64,000 nt of DNA from Carallia brachiata (lineage: Eukaryota > Streptophyta > Magnoliopsida > Malpighiales > Rhizophoraceae): NCBI GenBank assembly GCA_021464245.1, contig JADCRB010000065.1:1434689-1498688 (forward strand), written 5' to 3'. A program made the translations under genes and the position numbers. The notes beneath the pieces were generated by a model that was not told where the DNA came from, made no database searches, and saw only the letters and a program-made list of their open reading frames with translations. Shown here piece by piece: positions 1 through 12,272 of the stretch (the stretch's first letter is position 1; every line of letters starts with the position of its first letter).

Positions 1-1603
1 GTGTGTGTGTTTTTTTTTATTTTTTTTGGTGGATAAATTTTGGCCTACTCCAATAATTTCACTTTAATTCGTAATTCCACTAAAAAAAAAAGTGATAATC
101 AATTTCTTGTTTTTCCAATGAATTCGACTCAATATCAATAAATGCTAATAAATGGAAGCCGAGAATTTTGGACTCGGAATTTGCAAAATTTAAATGGTTA
201 CGGCTGTAACGCATCAATCATTTACAATTTAGTGGATGTTTACCCCACAATTTTTGGTTGTTTCTTTACTACGGAAATAAATTACTTAAAAGGAGTTACA
301 CTTCAAGTTGTGCTGTGATGGGTATTTACTCTTTCCCTTACTGCAGATGAGTGGTAGGTAGATATTGGATGCTTAGATGTTAATCATGAACGTATTATTA
401 TCTGTAATGACTAATAAGAAAAGATGTTACACTAATAATTATATTCATTTAACTGAGTTAATTCAATTAAAAACCCAGAAACCCTTTTTAGTACCATACC
501 ATTCCGCAGTCCAAGAAAATAATAATAATAAATGAATAGGAAAATAGCCAACCTTTGATTGGTGGGAAAAGTTTTCATTCAAAACTTTAACAGACTATCT
601 TTGTTATTGTTAAATGCCCTTCGTTTTCTATGCCAAAATGGGGAAGAAGAAAACATGGCGATTAGACATAGCATGTACGTTTGATGTATAAAATGAAATG
701 GAATGACTCTAAGACCTGATGTAAAATTTCCACTGTAAGGGACAAAGGAAGATGGAAGGATAAAGAACCATGGCTACCCTTTTTTCTCGTTATAATTCTT
801 TGGCATATACAAGTGTTGGGCCAACTTAGCAATGGCTGAATGCAATTCCAGAAAGCGTTCGAGCTTACCATCCATAGCTACGGGGACCAACCAGTAGTTA
901 GGGTGAAAACCACTTTTGAAACACCACAAATTATTAGAAAAATTTGCTCTAAGGTAAACTCTAATCCCTCAGCGTTTTGTCCTTTCTATTGATGTTTTAA
1001 TTTAATAGAGACTTAAGTTTCTCAAATCAAATTTAATCGACAACTTGCTTGCTATGTTTTGGCCTTGTGCGGGGGAGGAAGGCCGGGCCAGCTACTCTTC
1101 AGCGTGTCACTTTTTGTTGGAATTGGAAGTGTGACAAACGCCCAGATATACATCTATACATCTCGCAAACAAATTCTACTTAAAATTTTCTAACCAAGCT
1201 CCACTTTTTTTTCTTCTCGCATTTATTATTGAATTAATCTCTTTTAGAGTCAAATTAGAAAATCCCAATATTTTTTTTCCAACAATTTATAAGTACATTT
1301 CTACAATCATCGCCGCTATTATATTCTCATAACCTGAAAACCCAAAAAAAATTCTTAAATTTACCCGATTAGATGCCTCTCTGGCTAGATTCACCATTAA
1401 AACAGAATGCTTGCGATTACTCTCATCGTGCAAATAGGATTATAAGAATATTATTGCAACCAACTCAAACAAGAACGGATGAAAATAGCATAAACAAATG
1501 ATTTCAACATCATCCAGGAGCCATTTAGTTTAACAGTGAAAAAGGGGACAAAAATAGTAGCTTGCCTTGATAGTAAGAAAGAAACAAAGATCCTCGAAGA
1601 CCT
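1..1603. other. AT-rich intergenic region, no gene seen
   Basis: The window opens with a short GT run followed by a T run. I see no coding region with plant-like exon structure here. The short open frame at 662-871 on the minus strand resembles no family I know. The stretch is ordinary AT-rich intergenic DNA and includes the 3' flank of the DCL-like gene, which ends at 1604. Confidence 0.6.
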
Positions 1604-3285
1604 TCAAGTTCTCCATTTACCTCCTCTTCCGCGGCCGCGGCCATGGCCCTTTCCTCCTTTTCCTCCATGTCCCTTCCGACCACCTAGAGACTTATTGGCA
1701 TCAGATTTTACTTTCATGTCTTCTGGTAAGGGAAGAATTTTGTCCACACACTTCCTGAAACTGAAATCATCAACAGAATCATCATCCTTAATGAGGAAGA
1801 AGCATCGACTCTTCCACATGGGATGATTTTGGACTTGAAAAGCTCGGATCCCACAGCCAATCTTCTTCTCGGGTTCTGCATGACCCTTTTTCAGCAAGTC
1901 CAGCAACACCATGTGCTCATACTGCAACATAAACCAAAATTAAGGCACTTCACAAACAAAATTGGGCCAGAAAACACTTAGACATCAATCAGGACACGAT
2001 AATATAATTTCAAACTTGCATCCATAAAAATCGATCCGGCCTCAGATTGGAACATGATTGTCTTGTTATTCTTGTTTGAATGGAAACCCGAAAGCTAAAT
2101 TGTCAATCCTTCGCCCTGATACAGCTTTCACATCTAAATTCATTAGATTTCATACCTTCCACCAGTAACACTAAAAATCTTTGCCAAATTCAATGAGCAC
2201 CACTCACTGACAGTAGAGGAAACACATGATCAGGTGCAAAAAAGTAGCACATGAGATTGGCAGCAATCAATTCCCAGTTTTGGGGAGCAAACTTCTATGA
2301 GATCACAACCACAAGGAATGCAAGACGAACTATAAAACCAGATGCACATTTATGCCCGGATGCCTAGATTTGAAACATAATACAAGAATCATTGTCAAAA
2401 AAACTTTTGTCAATGAATCATAATACATGTATGGGCCAGATGCACATCCGAATTTTTCGAAGATGGCGATGTACACATTCGAATCATTCTCAGCATCTTC
2501 GCATACACGGACACGAGAATCTACGAACAAAAATGCACTAACTCCAAAACCAGGACATAGGCAAAATTAATTGACCCCCACTTGAAAATAGATATACTCT
2601 GTTACATTTTGTCATTCTCCCTAGAATTAATCATTCAAATAAACTAAACCACACTGATACCACAGCAACAATTAGTCATTTCGACGCCTTAATGTCCTTC
2701 CAACAAGCAAATATTTGTTAAGACATTTCAATCATTCAACAACAAACATTTTAATGACAAACAATAGTGATCAGCAAATGTAGCAATCAGCACACACATA
2801 TGAAATTATTTCTTTCAATGCAGTAAATCAAAAACCTAAAAAAAAAAACAGAAACAAAAACTGCAAATAATCAAAAGAAAAACAGAAAAAATTACAATAA
2901 CCTTGTTTATATTTAGATTGGGAGGCCAAGAATGGAGTAGTTTATAGAAGTAATCAAACATCTCCACCGACGACCCGAAACTCTTCGGACCCACGCTGAC
3001 CCGACCCGGCTCCTCCTCCTCCTCCTCCTCATCCTCTCCTTCCTTCTCCTCTCCTTCTCCGTCTCCATTTCCTTCAGTCTTCTCCAATCGCTCCTCCTCC
3101 ACGGACTTATCCACCTTCTGCTTCTTCAACGCGTCGCCGTTCTCCTCCTCGCCGTCGCCGTCATCTTCTCTCTCTCGCTTCCCGCCGTCCGTCCCCGAGT
3201 TTTCCAAGAGATCCATGTCTTCGGCAGCTGACTGCACCTGTTCCTGGCTCACGTCGGTGGGTTCCGTTGCCGTGTCCTCCGCCAT
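1604..3285 (-). CDS. DCL-like protein (DUF3223 domain), two exons
   Basis: Minus-strand gene with exon 1 at 3285-2902 and exon 2 at 1921-1604, joined in phase 0 across a 980-base GT..AG intron, giving about 233 residues. Residues 1-100 are acidic and low-complexity (long Glu/Asp/Gly runs with a KKQK patch). The conserved part starts near residue 110 with FDYFYKLLHSWPPNLNINK and continues in exon 2 as YEHMVLLDLLKKGHAEPEKK, then GIRAFQVQNHPMWKSRCFF, the pattern of the DCL/DUF3223 family. Known members act in plastid rRNA maturation or lie at the C-terminus of plant RNA polymerase V. This one shows no obvious transit peptide; its acidic N-terminus and Gly/Arg-rich tail (GRGRGRGGK) suggest a nuclear or RNA-associated role, which is inference. 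The start is the ATG at 3285; a longer upstream frame begins only with GTG. The frame is intact. Confidence 0.88.
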
Positions 3286-6040
3286 CCCTTTCTTTGCAAT
3301 GAAAAACACAGAGGCCACAAACTAAACCCTACGCCGTCACTTTTGTCTTGGGGTTTTGTGTGTGTTTACTTTCGGTTATTCAACATTCGGATCGATTCGA
3401 ACTTCATTCGGGTTCTGTCCGAATTCACACGTTGGGCATCCGTTTTGGGCCATATTTGGGTCCTTCCTGGGCTTTAAGGATCATAATTCTTCTTACCTTT
3501 GGTTTCGCATTCTGATTTTCCATTCCTTTTTTTTTCTTTGGGTCTCGAGGGATGAACCCATACAACATAAGAGTGGGAATTTTATGATCAAAAAAAAAAA
3601 AAAAAAGAGTGGGAATTTAGGGTTTGAGCCATCGCTGTCAAACTAATCATAATTACCCAAAGTTGTAGTTTAGCAATAAGTATCATTTATTATCAGGTTA
3701 TATGTTTTAAATTTAAGTATTTGTCAGAATAATCAACGAGGTTAAATTTATGCTGGAGTTCGGTGTGAACTGTACTATAACCATTCAGACTTTTTACATT
3801 CACTCTAAACTCTCACGCAATACTCTTTAACTGGACAAGTTAGGTCACCACCTCTACTTTTCAATTTTTTCAATCCTAAAAAAAAAAATTAACTGGTCAT
3901 AATCACTAATAACCGATTAGTTTATGCCAGTCGGTATTTCAAATTAATGCCTTTATAAAGAGAGTGACTTAAATTACTGCCTTTACAGAGGGCTCCAAAT
4001 ATCTTAACTTCATCTTTTGGCAATTTTTATTTTTTCTTAACTTAATAAATTCAAGTGTTCTTATAAATTTCTCAGTCCTCTTCTTCTTCCCTTTTTTTTT
4101 TTTTTATAATTTTGATTAGATATAAATTTCTCAGTCTTCAACAAAAATAATGACATCTAGCCAAAAACAATCTCTTTACTACGTCTTGTAATATTTTTCA
4201 CTCTATTTTATAATATGTTTTATTTCCCTTTCTGTTTTTGGCCATCTAACCCCACACAAAAATAATTGCTAACCGTAGTCTAACCATAAAAGTGAAAATA
4301 TATCGCCCAAGCTCTCTTGTGTTTATCATCACTACCAACTACCAGAAAAACAAGGGCATGAATGTTATACATTCTGTAAATTGACAGTCTTTAGAACCTA
4401 ATTTTTGGACACATGATTTGGCAAAGTTGAGACATTATTCGCATTTGAAGTGTACGTCTAGCACATTTCAAAGGTTCTAAGGACGACTCAAAGTTTAGCA
4501 CATATGAAAAAAAACAAAAAGGTTTTGAGAAATGATCCAAGATTCCGAATGTATTTATTCAAGATTAATTCTTCATTTTTGGAATGTCAAAAATTTTTTT
4601 CTTGGAACGACGAAGGTGCTTACTTGGATGTGTCATCCACAAAATCAAAGATCTGTCGGCCTGTTGGGTATTTGGGTCCGCCTATTTAGCACACGCATGT
4701 CTTTTTTATATTTTTTTTAATCAAAGAAGATCTAAAGGTCATGAAATAACAACATGGTCACTTAAATTTGAACACCAAATCAAAAAATCTTGATAAAATG
4801 TTTCACTTAATTGTACCAAAATGAGGTAAATGTCTTTAAACAGACAAGAAACAATTCTGAGAATTCACCTAATAACAACAAGATTGCAAGACAATAGACA
4901 AGTTACCCTTCTATGAGGTAGGTAAGATCTTGAATCAATCGCAGTGTGTAACTTATGGTTTTTCAGATATTCGTAGGCATTATTCTAAATTAAAAAAAAA
5001 ATTAGTCCAAACTTAAATTTGAACAAAAAAAGTATGTCCCAAAGTACGTTGATAATAATTATTATAAGTTGAAGTTGGAGTAATCTTTATTTGAATGATT
5101 CATTTAACCATTTTATAGCGGCATATCGACTACTTGATCACGGATGGGTTTCAACAAACAATTTTTAATTTTGACTTCAATGTTAATGAGTGTAAAATTT
5201 ACTATGACGCTCTCAAGAGAACTATCTAGTTAATAAAAATGAATGTTAGCAAAAAGAGTCAAACTCATATCAATATAAAAAAAAAATTACGTTAAATCAT
5301 CCAAACTATAATTTTAAATAATAAGAAATTAGTTCTTTTGGTAAAACTTTATTATGAATTTATGCTTTTTTTTGGCCATGATTATGAATTTATGCTTAAA
5401 AAAAAAAAAAAAGCAAAATCTTATCGTAGATGTCACCCCAAATTCATTGTTTTGATAATGCCTCACGTAAGCATAGTCCATTAGAGCCGGTCGGCCCGTC
5501 GTCAACAAAATTTTGACGTGGCAGGACTCTATTGGAACTTGTCTTCTTAATCCTACCGCCAAAAGGACGGCAAACCTCTTGCGACATGATTAATATTTCA
5601 AAGCTTACAATAATAATATAATGTACCCAAAAACAAAGCCGACAAGCTTGTAATAATTGTTAGAAAAAGTAACAAATACAAAAATCGGAAAAACTTGGCG
5701 GCAATATTGTAGCCGAAGTGTACCACAGTAATTACTTATAGCAATTTTCAGGTCACTTGACAAAAATTTGAATTCTTTACTACATTTTTTTAATTAAAAA
5801 TGTTAGATATATAATTGAAGTGTGATGATAGATTTTTAAATTCAGAATAACTGTAGTCAAATATAGATAAATTTTTGCAATGTTTTTAATTGATAATTTT
5901 TTTAATGTAAAATATTAAATTAATTATATTTTATTAGTAAAATGACTAACATGGCTTAGATGTCTTTTTTGTTACGGTTAAAAAAAAATTAAAAAAAAGA
6001 AAAACTAAAAACAAAGTCTGACATACAATAACTGTTCATT
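3286..6040. other. Intergenic region between divergent genes
   Basis: This is the shared upstream region of the DCL-like gene (leftward) and the RINGv gene (rightward). It is AT-rich with many A or T runs, for example near 3590-3606 and 5399-5414. Short open frames such as 3356-3646, 4504-4793 and 5329-5562 have no recognisable domain and look like chance. I see no transposon ends with clear target-site duplications. Confidence 0.5.
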
Positions 6041-6179
6041 TATATAAGGTACGATTAGAAGGAGTTCCTAAAAATAAAAGAACAAAAATATTAGAACAGC
6101 AGAAAGACTTCGAATTTTCCTACAAAACGCTGAAAACAAAGTTGCCTGGAAGCACGTTTGCTTCATTCACATTTTGCAG
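6041..6179 (+). promoter_or_regulatory. TATA box and non-coding first exon of the RINGv gene
   Basis: TATATAAGG at 6041-6049 is a good plant TATA box. About 130 bases downstream, CAG|GTAC at 6179/6180 is a good splice donor, and the matching acceptor TGCCAG|G lies at 7052, just before the coding ATG at 7073. I read this as a 5'UTR exon of roughly 6075-6179 followed by a leader intron of about 870 bases. The exact transcription start is inferred, not seen. Confidence 0.5.
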
Positions 6180-6213
6180 GTACTTCTTCTTCGATTTGGT
6201 TATTCTTATTCTT

Positions 6214-6327
6214 TATATATATATATATATATATACACATTCTTTTTTGCGTCTGAGATATTCTTAATTGTTGTGAATAATCGTCGATTTCCAGGGTTTT
6301 GTTCTGATGATTGAATTGAATTAAGTG

Positions 6328-6363
<36 letters not shown>
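6214..6363. repeat. (TA)11 microsatellite and a T24/A12 palindromic run in the leader intron
   Basis: A TA dinucleotide run covers 6214-6235. At 6328-6363 there are 24 T followed directly by 12 A, a self-complementary run. Both lie in the inferred 5'UTR intron of the RINGv gene. Such runs are prone to length error in assemblies and to length polymorphism. Confidence 0.85.
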
Positions 6364-6364
<1 letters not shown>

Positions 6365-7072
6365 GTTTGGGTTTGGTCTCGCAATTGTTTTGTTGTTGAA
6401 ATGGTGAAGAAATCGTTGGAAAAGCGAATTTAATGGGAAATGAATTTTGGGGTTTTTTTTTTTTGCCATTTCGATTTGTGAGAATAATTGACATTTGATA
6501 TCAGATGGTTTCCGATTGAATTGAAATTCGCCATCTTTTGCCAAGTTCTTAATTGTTTGAAAGGGAATTAGGATTTTGACCTTTTATTTCAAGATTTGTA
6601 TCATTTTCTCGGCCACCAAACATGCGATTTGGAATGGGTGGACTTTTGTAGATTTGGCTGTGTTGATTGGGGTTTTGCTTCTTTGGAAATTGGTGTCTAT
6701 ATGGTCCTCACAAAGGATATTGGATTTTGGATTGCTGCATGTGTTCAAGGAAGCAATGCTGAAGTTTTAATTGTCTTCAGAAGTTTATAATTTAGCTGCT
6801 CTCCAATACTGATATTCTGTAATATAAACAAAAAAAAAGCGCAAGCTTTGAGATTTTTTTTTAATACTAATTGGCCATACATCAGTTGTAATTTGGAAAT
6901 TTAAGCTTAATATCAATGTTTGTAAAGCTTATACCTTTAGTTGCAAGTGGCTGCTACTTCTTGTTGTGATTATTTTTGGGGAGGGGTTTGTTGAGTAGTG
7001 TTTTTAATTTAAATTTGCTCGGTGATTGCCTGCCTCTGTGTGTGTATGCCAGGGTCTGAAAGTTTGAAATCG

Positions 7073-9968
7073 ATGCAAGGAGATAAAGCAACAGGATCTT
7101 CTGGGGATTGTTCATCTTCTCAAGCTGCTAATGAACCCATTTGTATCATTGACATCGATGGAGCAAGTGAGCATGAAACGTATGGAGAAGACGAGCCACT
7201 TATTCAGACAGTTGAATGTCGCATTTGCCAGGAGGAAGATATCATTAAGAACCTGGAGATCCCCTGTGCTTGTAGTGGAAGTCTGAAGGTACTTCTTTCT
7301 TCTTTTCTAGACTGCATCTTTGGAATACATAGTAACTAGAAATTCCGTCTCTCTTTATAGCAACAAATTCTCTGTTTGGATATCTTCTAAGCAATGCCAC
7401 ATTTTTTGTTGTCCAAGCATATTGCTGCAACAGTATTTTGATAAAAACGTTGCTGGTGCACTTAATTAGTTTTAACATTGCACATACAAATGCACGGAGT
7501 AAAACTATGTTTTCCAACTCTCATAGTTTTGTTGGCACTCGTTTTAGCCATGAGTGAATTAATTTATGTGCATCGAGTGCTATGATGGCGAAATGGGTGA
7601 TGTGATTTTTTCTTACCCTTCAAAGCCAGATGACTTCAGGATGTTGCTTTTAACTAATGTTTTTGCCATTATTTCATGGATTGCTCACAAAAGCTTATAA
7701 ATCTCTCATTTCCAGTTTGCTCATAGGAAATGTGTTCAACGTTGGTGCAATGAAAAAGGAGATATCACATGTGAAATATGCCACCAGGTAATACACAACC
7801 ATCACAGCATTTGTTCTTGTGGGGTTTACTTTTCTGCAGTGGGAAATCAAACGATGAAGTCCATGAAGTCCTTGTACTTCACTATAGAGATTTTTTTTTT
7901 TTTTCCTGATGGAACAAAAATTGTTTGCAGATTTCATTTTATCAATACTTAGGTTTGTCCCTGAGATTATTTGAAATGCTTTATGCATAATCAGGAATGA
8001 TAATTTCTTGTCCTGTAGTTACCTTGTTGTATATGCACCTTTTTTTTTTTTTTTGGTTGTATTTGGTGTGTGTATATGGCTGTTGGGTGCCTTGATCTCG
8101 AGGACATTTATGTTTTTGGTGTGTAATGTTCAACTGCTTTCTTCATCCATTTTTGTTTTTATACAAAAATTTTTTAGGGGAATGATTGTTGGTTATTTTG
8201 AAATGTTTACTGTTCCAATATTTTTGGTTCTTCGCTTTTCGTCTTCCCTTCTTTCCCTTCTCTCTTTAAGGATAGTTGGTGGAATGGGATGGTTGGCTAC
8301 TAAAAAGGGTGACCCAATGCATGAGACTCCCACACTGAGGGGAGGGAAGGAAGGCAACGCAGTCTTGCCTTTGTTTTTTGTTTTTCACAAAGAGGTTGTT
8401 TATGCAACTCGAACATGTGACCTCCAGCCATGAATGATTTAATTACGTTCAGCTGGCAAACAATTTAAAAAGCATTTTGGCATTAACGTTTGAAGGTTGG
8501 GAGCAATCTATCTAGTTTTAGTTCTTTGCATGTTGTCATAAGAAATCATTGCAGTGGAAAAAATGCAGTGCACACGCCAAAAGGCCTATGCATTGAATAA
8601 TCTTGTAGATAAACAATAAATTGATTCCAAGTGGTATATATTAACTTTCTTTGTGATACAATGTACCGAATAGTTGTTGAGTTCATGTAGTAAGAGAGTA
8701 GTTCTTGTTGTTGAATGTGTGGATAAAATTTTTGTTCTAACCTTTACAAAACTATTCTGGTAATTGACAGCCCTACCAGCCTGGGTATACTGCACCACCT
8801 CCTCCACCTCAGCCAGAAGAGGCTACTATAGATATTGTGTAAGTTTGAATTTTACATTTATATCACATGGTTTCTCATTAGTTCTTATCATTGGGAAAAT
8901 ACTTTAAGAGTTCCTTTGTATTTTTCTGGTCAGCACATGCGATAATTTCTGTGTTTAGGGCTGCCAACTTTTTGGCAGTTTTGCTATGTTGCGGTGCTTA
9001 TATTTCACCGATGTCAGTCTTGTTATACAATTTTTTTGGTTATGGATTTCTATTCAGCTCCAATTATCTGAGGCGTCGTGTTAGTTCCTGCCAGTAGAAT
9101 TCTAATTATGTGGATAGATATATGATGCATAATTTTGTATCTCTTATGAGATAGACAGCTTATACTGGATATTTGACACATTTTTTTCTTGTTTTTTTCC
9201 CCTTTTTGTCTAACAGGGAGGGTTGGACTATCGCTGGCACGCCTTTGGATCGGCATGATCCTCGAATTTTGGCAATGGCAGCAGCTGAACGCCATTTTCT
9301 GGAGGCTGAGTACGATGAGTATGCCGATACGAGTGCTGACGGAGCATCATTTTGCCGTTCTGCAGCCCTAATTGTAAGATATAATTCTCCTTTGGATCGG
9401 CAGGATCTTGTTTGCTTGGGTTTTTTGACCATTGTTACTACTTATTGCAGTTAATGGCCTATTGCTCCTGAGGCATATATCTATTAACAATGCAGATGGA
9501 GAGGATGATGCTTCTACATTCTTCTCTGTAAGAAATATGTTCATTCTTCATCTGTCTAGCAGGTAAACATGTGATTGGATTTTTAATAAAAATGTTTATA
9601 TGTGGCAGCTTGTTTTGCTCCGTGCTGCTGGTTTTCTTCTTCCATGTTATATCATGGCCTGGGCCATCAGCATATTGCAGCGACGGAGGCAGAGACAGGT
9701 TTGTATTAGACTATAGATTTCTTGGTATTTTCTTTGTCTTCCCCATTGTCAATAGAGATTGACCTCTAATATGATGCGAGAATGTTAATGCTGTGATTTG
9801 TTTGTTCTGTTTTTCATGAATATCATGGAATCAGGAAGCCGCTGCACTTGCTGCGACTGAGGTTGCATTTATGCTACAAGCAGGCCAGCGGGGGGCTTGC
9901 ACTTTACCATAGCACCTGCAGTGACTCCCCATCAAGCAGTAACTTCCCACCAAGGACCTCCTCAATGA
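7073..9968 (+). CDS. RINGv (RING-CH) membrane E3 ubiquitin ligase, seven coding exons, two frameshifts
   Basis: Exons: 7073-7288, 7716-7787, 8771-8838, 9217-9373, 9451-9527, 9609-9698 and 9835-9968, all with GT..AG borders. The product is about 271 residues if two missing bases are counted. The RINGv C4HC3 zinc-binding residues are split over exons 1 and 2: CRIC, then CAC, then HRKC, then CEIC. A Pro-rich linker follows, then the plant family block EGWTIAGTPLD and HFLEAEYDEYADTSADG, then two hydrophobic segments (LMALLLLRH and LRAAGFLLPCYIMAWAISIL) and the basic QRRRQRQ. This is the architecture of plant MARCH-like ligases, which move ubiquitin to membrane targets. Exon 5 lacks one base near 9458 (stop at 9469-9471 as written). 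The last exon lacks one G in the run 9890-9895 (stop at 9910); the other frame reads on to a family-like end, TPHQAVTSHQGPPQ, with stop at 9966-9968. Start at 7073 because the acceptor is at 7052; an in-frame ATG at 7046 would span that acceptor. Confidence 0.85.
8303..8440 (-). mobile_element. Degenerate Au-like SINE in an intron of the RINGv gene
   Basis: On the plus strand the segment reads AGGGTGACCCAATGCATGAG, then ACTCCCACAC, GGGGAGGGAAGG, a segment ending GCAGTCTTGCC, AGAGGTTGTTTATGCA and CTCGAACATGTGACC. This order matches my memory of the Au SINE family of plants, whose reverse strand carries GGCTCCC, GGGGAGGGTC, GCAGCCTTACC, GAGAGGCTGTTTCC and TTCGAACCNGTGACC. The last block is the reverse complement of a tRNA-type B box, so the element lies on the minus strand. 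It is diverged and its ends are approximate. No convincing target-site duplication was found. Confidence 0.65.
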
Positions 9969-11980
9969 TGAGGCGCCCACCATTTGAAGAGGACATCTCG
10001 ATGAAAACTTGTGTTGTATTATTTGGCCTACTTTTCGGCATTTCTTCTGACATACTTGTGTATGTACATAAATTTAGGCTTCACAGCGGCTATTTGTACT
10101 GCGTGGGAAAAGAAGCCCACCACATTGGAAAGGTTTTTAGTTAAGTTTTTAGCAGAGGAACATAACTTTTACATATTATTGAAGGTTTGCTGTGGCTTGT
10201 GAAATAATTCTTCATACTTGCATGATATTTCTTGTTGTGATTAGAAGGATGTTTTGTTGGTGGGATATACTTAATCACCCATGAAGATCATTGAGATCTG
10301 AGCGTTCAAATGTTATGGTGAACCACCTCACAGGAGTATTGATCAATCCGTATCTTTCCATCTAAATCTTTTATGCTTCTTATTATCTTGTATGTATTTC
10401 ATAAATTCATAGGAAATTAGAGGCATCGGTGTATGTTTTCCTTGGTCTAGTCGGATTAGGGGCAATGGATCTGGGTTCGGCTTTGGAGTTCACTCCAAGT
10501 TTAATACCTGGTGGACGGTCAGCTACGCTTTTGTACTTGGTGACCAGGTACAGTAGTTGGTTTTCTCAGTAAGTTAAATTTTTTTTAATCTTGAATATGT
10601 CATTTATTCTAGATACTTTAAAAGCATCAGGCTGTGGCAATCAAATTTGTGGTTAGGAGGTAGATAGCTCTGTCTTAATGGACAAAGAGGATAAAAGAAA
10701 CACAATGAAAGCAAAACTTAAATGTGGGAAACATATACAAGTCTATAAGAAGGAACACACTAATATGGAGGCGCTAACTTTGATGGGTATCTCTTTCAAA
10801 AGTTTAAAAGGGGCTTGGGTTTGGGCAATTCAAAGATGCACAACTTAAGAAAAGCATAAAGGGTATTCATTTGGCGCAAGAAACCAAGATATGGTCTTTC
10901 TTTTATTTTTTCCTGGCTATATGGAAGGGAGAGCTTTCGATTCCACCGTTGGTTTAGCATAAAGCAAGTGCTTGGGTTTTATCTTGGAGAGGCTTGTTGC
11001 TATTGTTCTTCACCTTCATTCCTCGACAAGTCTACTTTTAACCGCTTACTTGCCTCAATAGTAATAGCACCCCAAAAAAAACTTATAGTAAGCGTTGGTT
11101 CAGTTGATAAGTAAACTGACTCTAGTAAATTCACCTGTCAATATACAAAAACTTAAGACTTCTAATATCAAAATGGTTACTCCCACTTGACCACCATTTT
11201 ATGTAAAAAAAAATGCAAATAAAAAAAAACATGTGGCTGGCTTAAACACCTTACCTTGGCAGTACGCCACTTTGGCTGTTACTATTTCGCGTAAGCCATC
11301 AAATGCTTTGATTACTACAGTATATATTCTAGCAAGTCAAGTTCTTTAAACTCCTTTTTCAGTTGATTACGGCAGTATTCTAGCTGTTGCAAGGAATAAA
11401 GGGAGAATTGATAAACTTCTGTTTGTGACAATTTTCTGTTGCCTATAATATATCCTCAATTTCCACAATAATAAGACTATCTTTTTGTTCTTTGCACGGC
11501 AATGGTACAAATACATGTCAGCTTTGTCGGATGATGTGGCAAGTCGCCCAAAGAATTCGATTTTGTTGCTATGAACTTGGTCTTTGTTCGGCCCAAAAAA
11601 AAAAAAAACCAAAAAGAACAAGGAAACGATGGGGAAATGTGGGGGAAACTAAGCTAAAAGAGATACTTATCTTCCCATGGATATTGTTCCAACTACAACT
11701 TTTTGTTCAAACCTGTCAGAGTCTTCTAAATGAGTCTTATGTATTACTTCTATGGAAGGCTAATGATTGAGATGAATGTAACAACAACCTTACATGTTCT
11801 GGGCCCTCCTTATGCTTCACAGATTCTGCCAAATCCCATGAAAGATAAATCCCCAGACCCATTCTACATAAATAAGCCATAAGAGATACAGGACATTGCA
11901 GTCTCAACAACACTAATTCCCTCATCATTGATTCAAACAGGAGCTCTGACCCTCTTAGTTTTATAGAATACTTCAAAAAT
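9969..11980. other. 3' flank of RINGv gene and intergenic region before CLE gene
   Basis: The first 300-400 bases are probably the 3'UTR of the RINGv gene. The rest has no recognisable exon. The frame 11492-11770 and its antisense counterpart have no family features. The segment just before 11981 would hold the CLE promoter; no strong TATA box stands out. Confidence 0.45.
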
Positions 11981-12272
11981 ATGGCCTTCTTGATTCATAG
12001 AGGGATTATCCTTGTTCTTCTTTGTATTGCAACTTTGGTTATTCAACCAGAGAATGTTTCTTGCCTCACAAGCACAGATCTTGCCTTGAGAAGGAGCCAT
12101 GGAATGTTATCATTTGCTCAAAACTCACGCATGCTAAGTCCTGTGGCTTTGGAGGACTTGCAACAATGGGATTCTGGCACCTGCACCTTCAGTGATGTAT
12201 GACCCTACTCAATCAAACAAAAGAACGATTGGAAAAGGCTCGGATCCTATTCACAACAGATGGTGTTGCTAG
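11981..12272 (+). CDS. CLE: CLE-family secreted signalling peptide precursor, frameshifted
   Basis: The first frame starts at 11981 with MAFLIHRGIILVLLCIATLV, a typical signal peptide ending near ENVSC. It runs through a variable region (RRSHGML, SRMLSPVALEDLQQW) to a stop at 12200-12202. From about 12177 the next frame reads APAPS and then YDPTQSNK, the dodecapeptide RTIGKGSDPIHN (12222-12257) and a stop at 12270-12272. GSDPIHN at the C-terminus is the hallmark of CLE peptides, closest in my memory to CLE45-type RRVRRGSDPIHN. The signal peptide and the motif are therefore in different frames. The shift lies at about 12168-12177, most simply two lost G or one gained base there. The downstream frame has a stop at 12135, so it cannot supply its own signal peptide. 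CLE peptides act outside the cell on LRR receptor kinases; the receptor here is unknown. Family call 0.75; subfamily uncertain. Confidence 0.72.

Noticed and set aside
3286..3318. Extended N-terminus of the DCL-like protein
   Set aside because: The longer frame starts with GTG, not ATG; the first ATG is at 3285.
7046..7072. Upstream in-frame ATG (7046) of the RINGv gene
   Set aside because: It lies across the inferred splice acceptor at 7052, so it would not be in the mature mRNA; 7073 is the first ATG of that exon.
8008..8433. 141-codon open frame in an intron of the RINGv gene
   Set aside because: It runs through a T-rich intron and into the antisense Au-like SINE, with no domain and no splice support.
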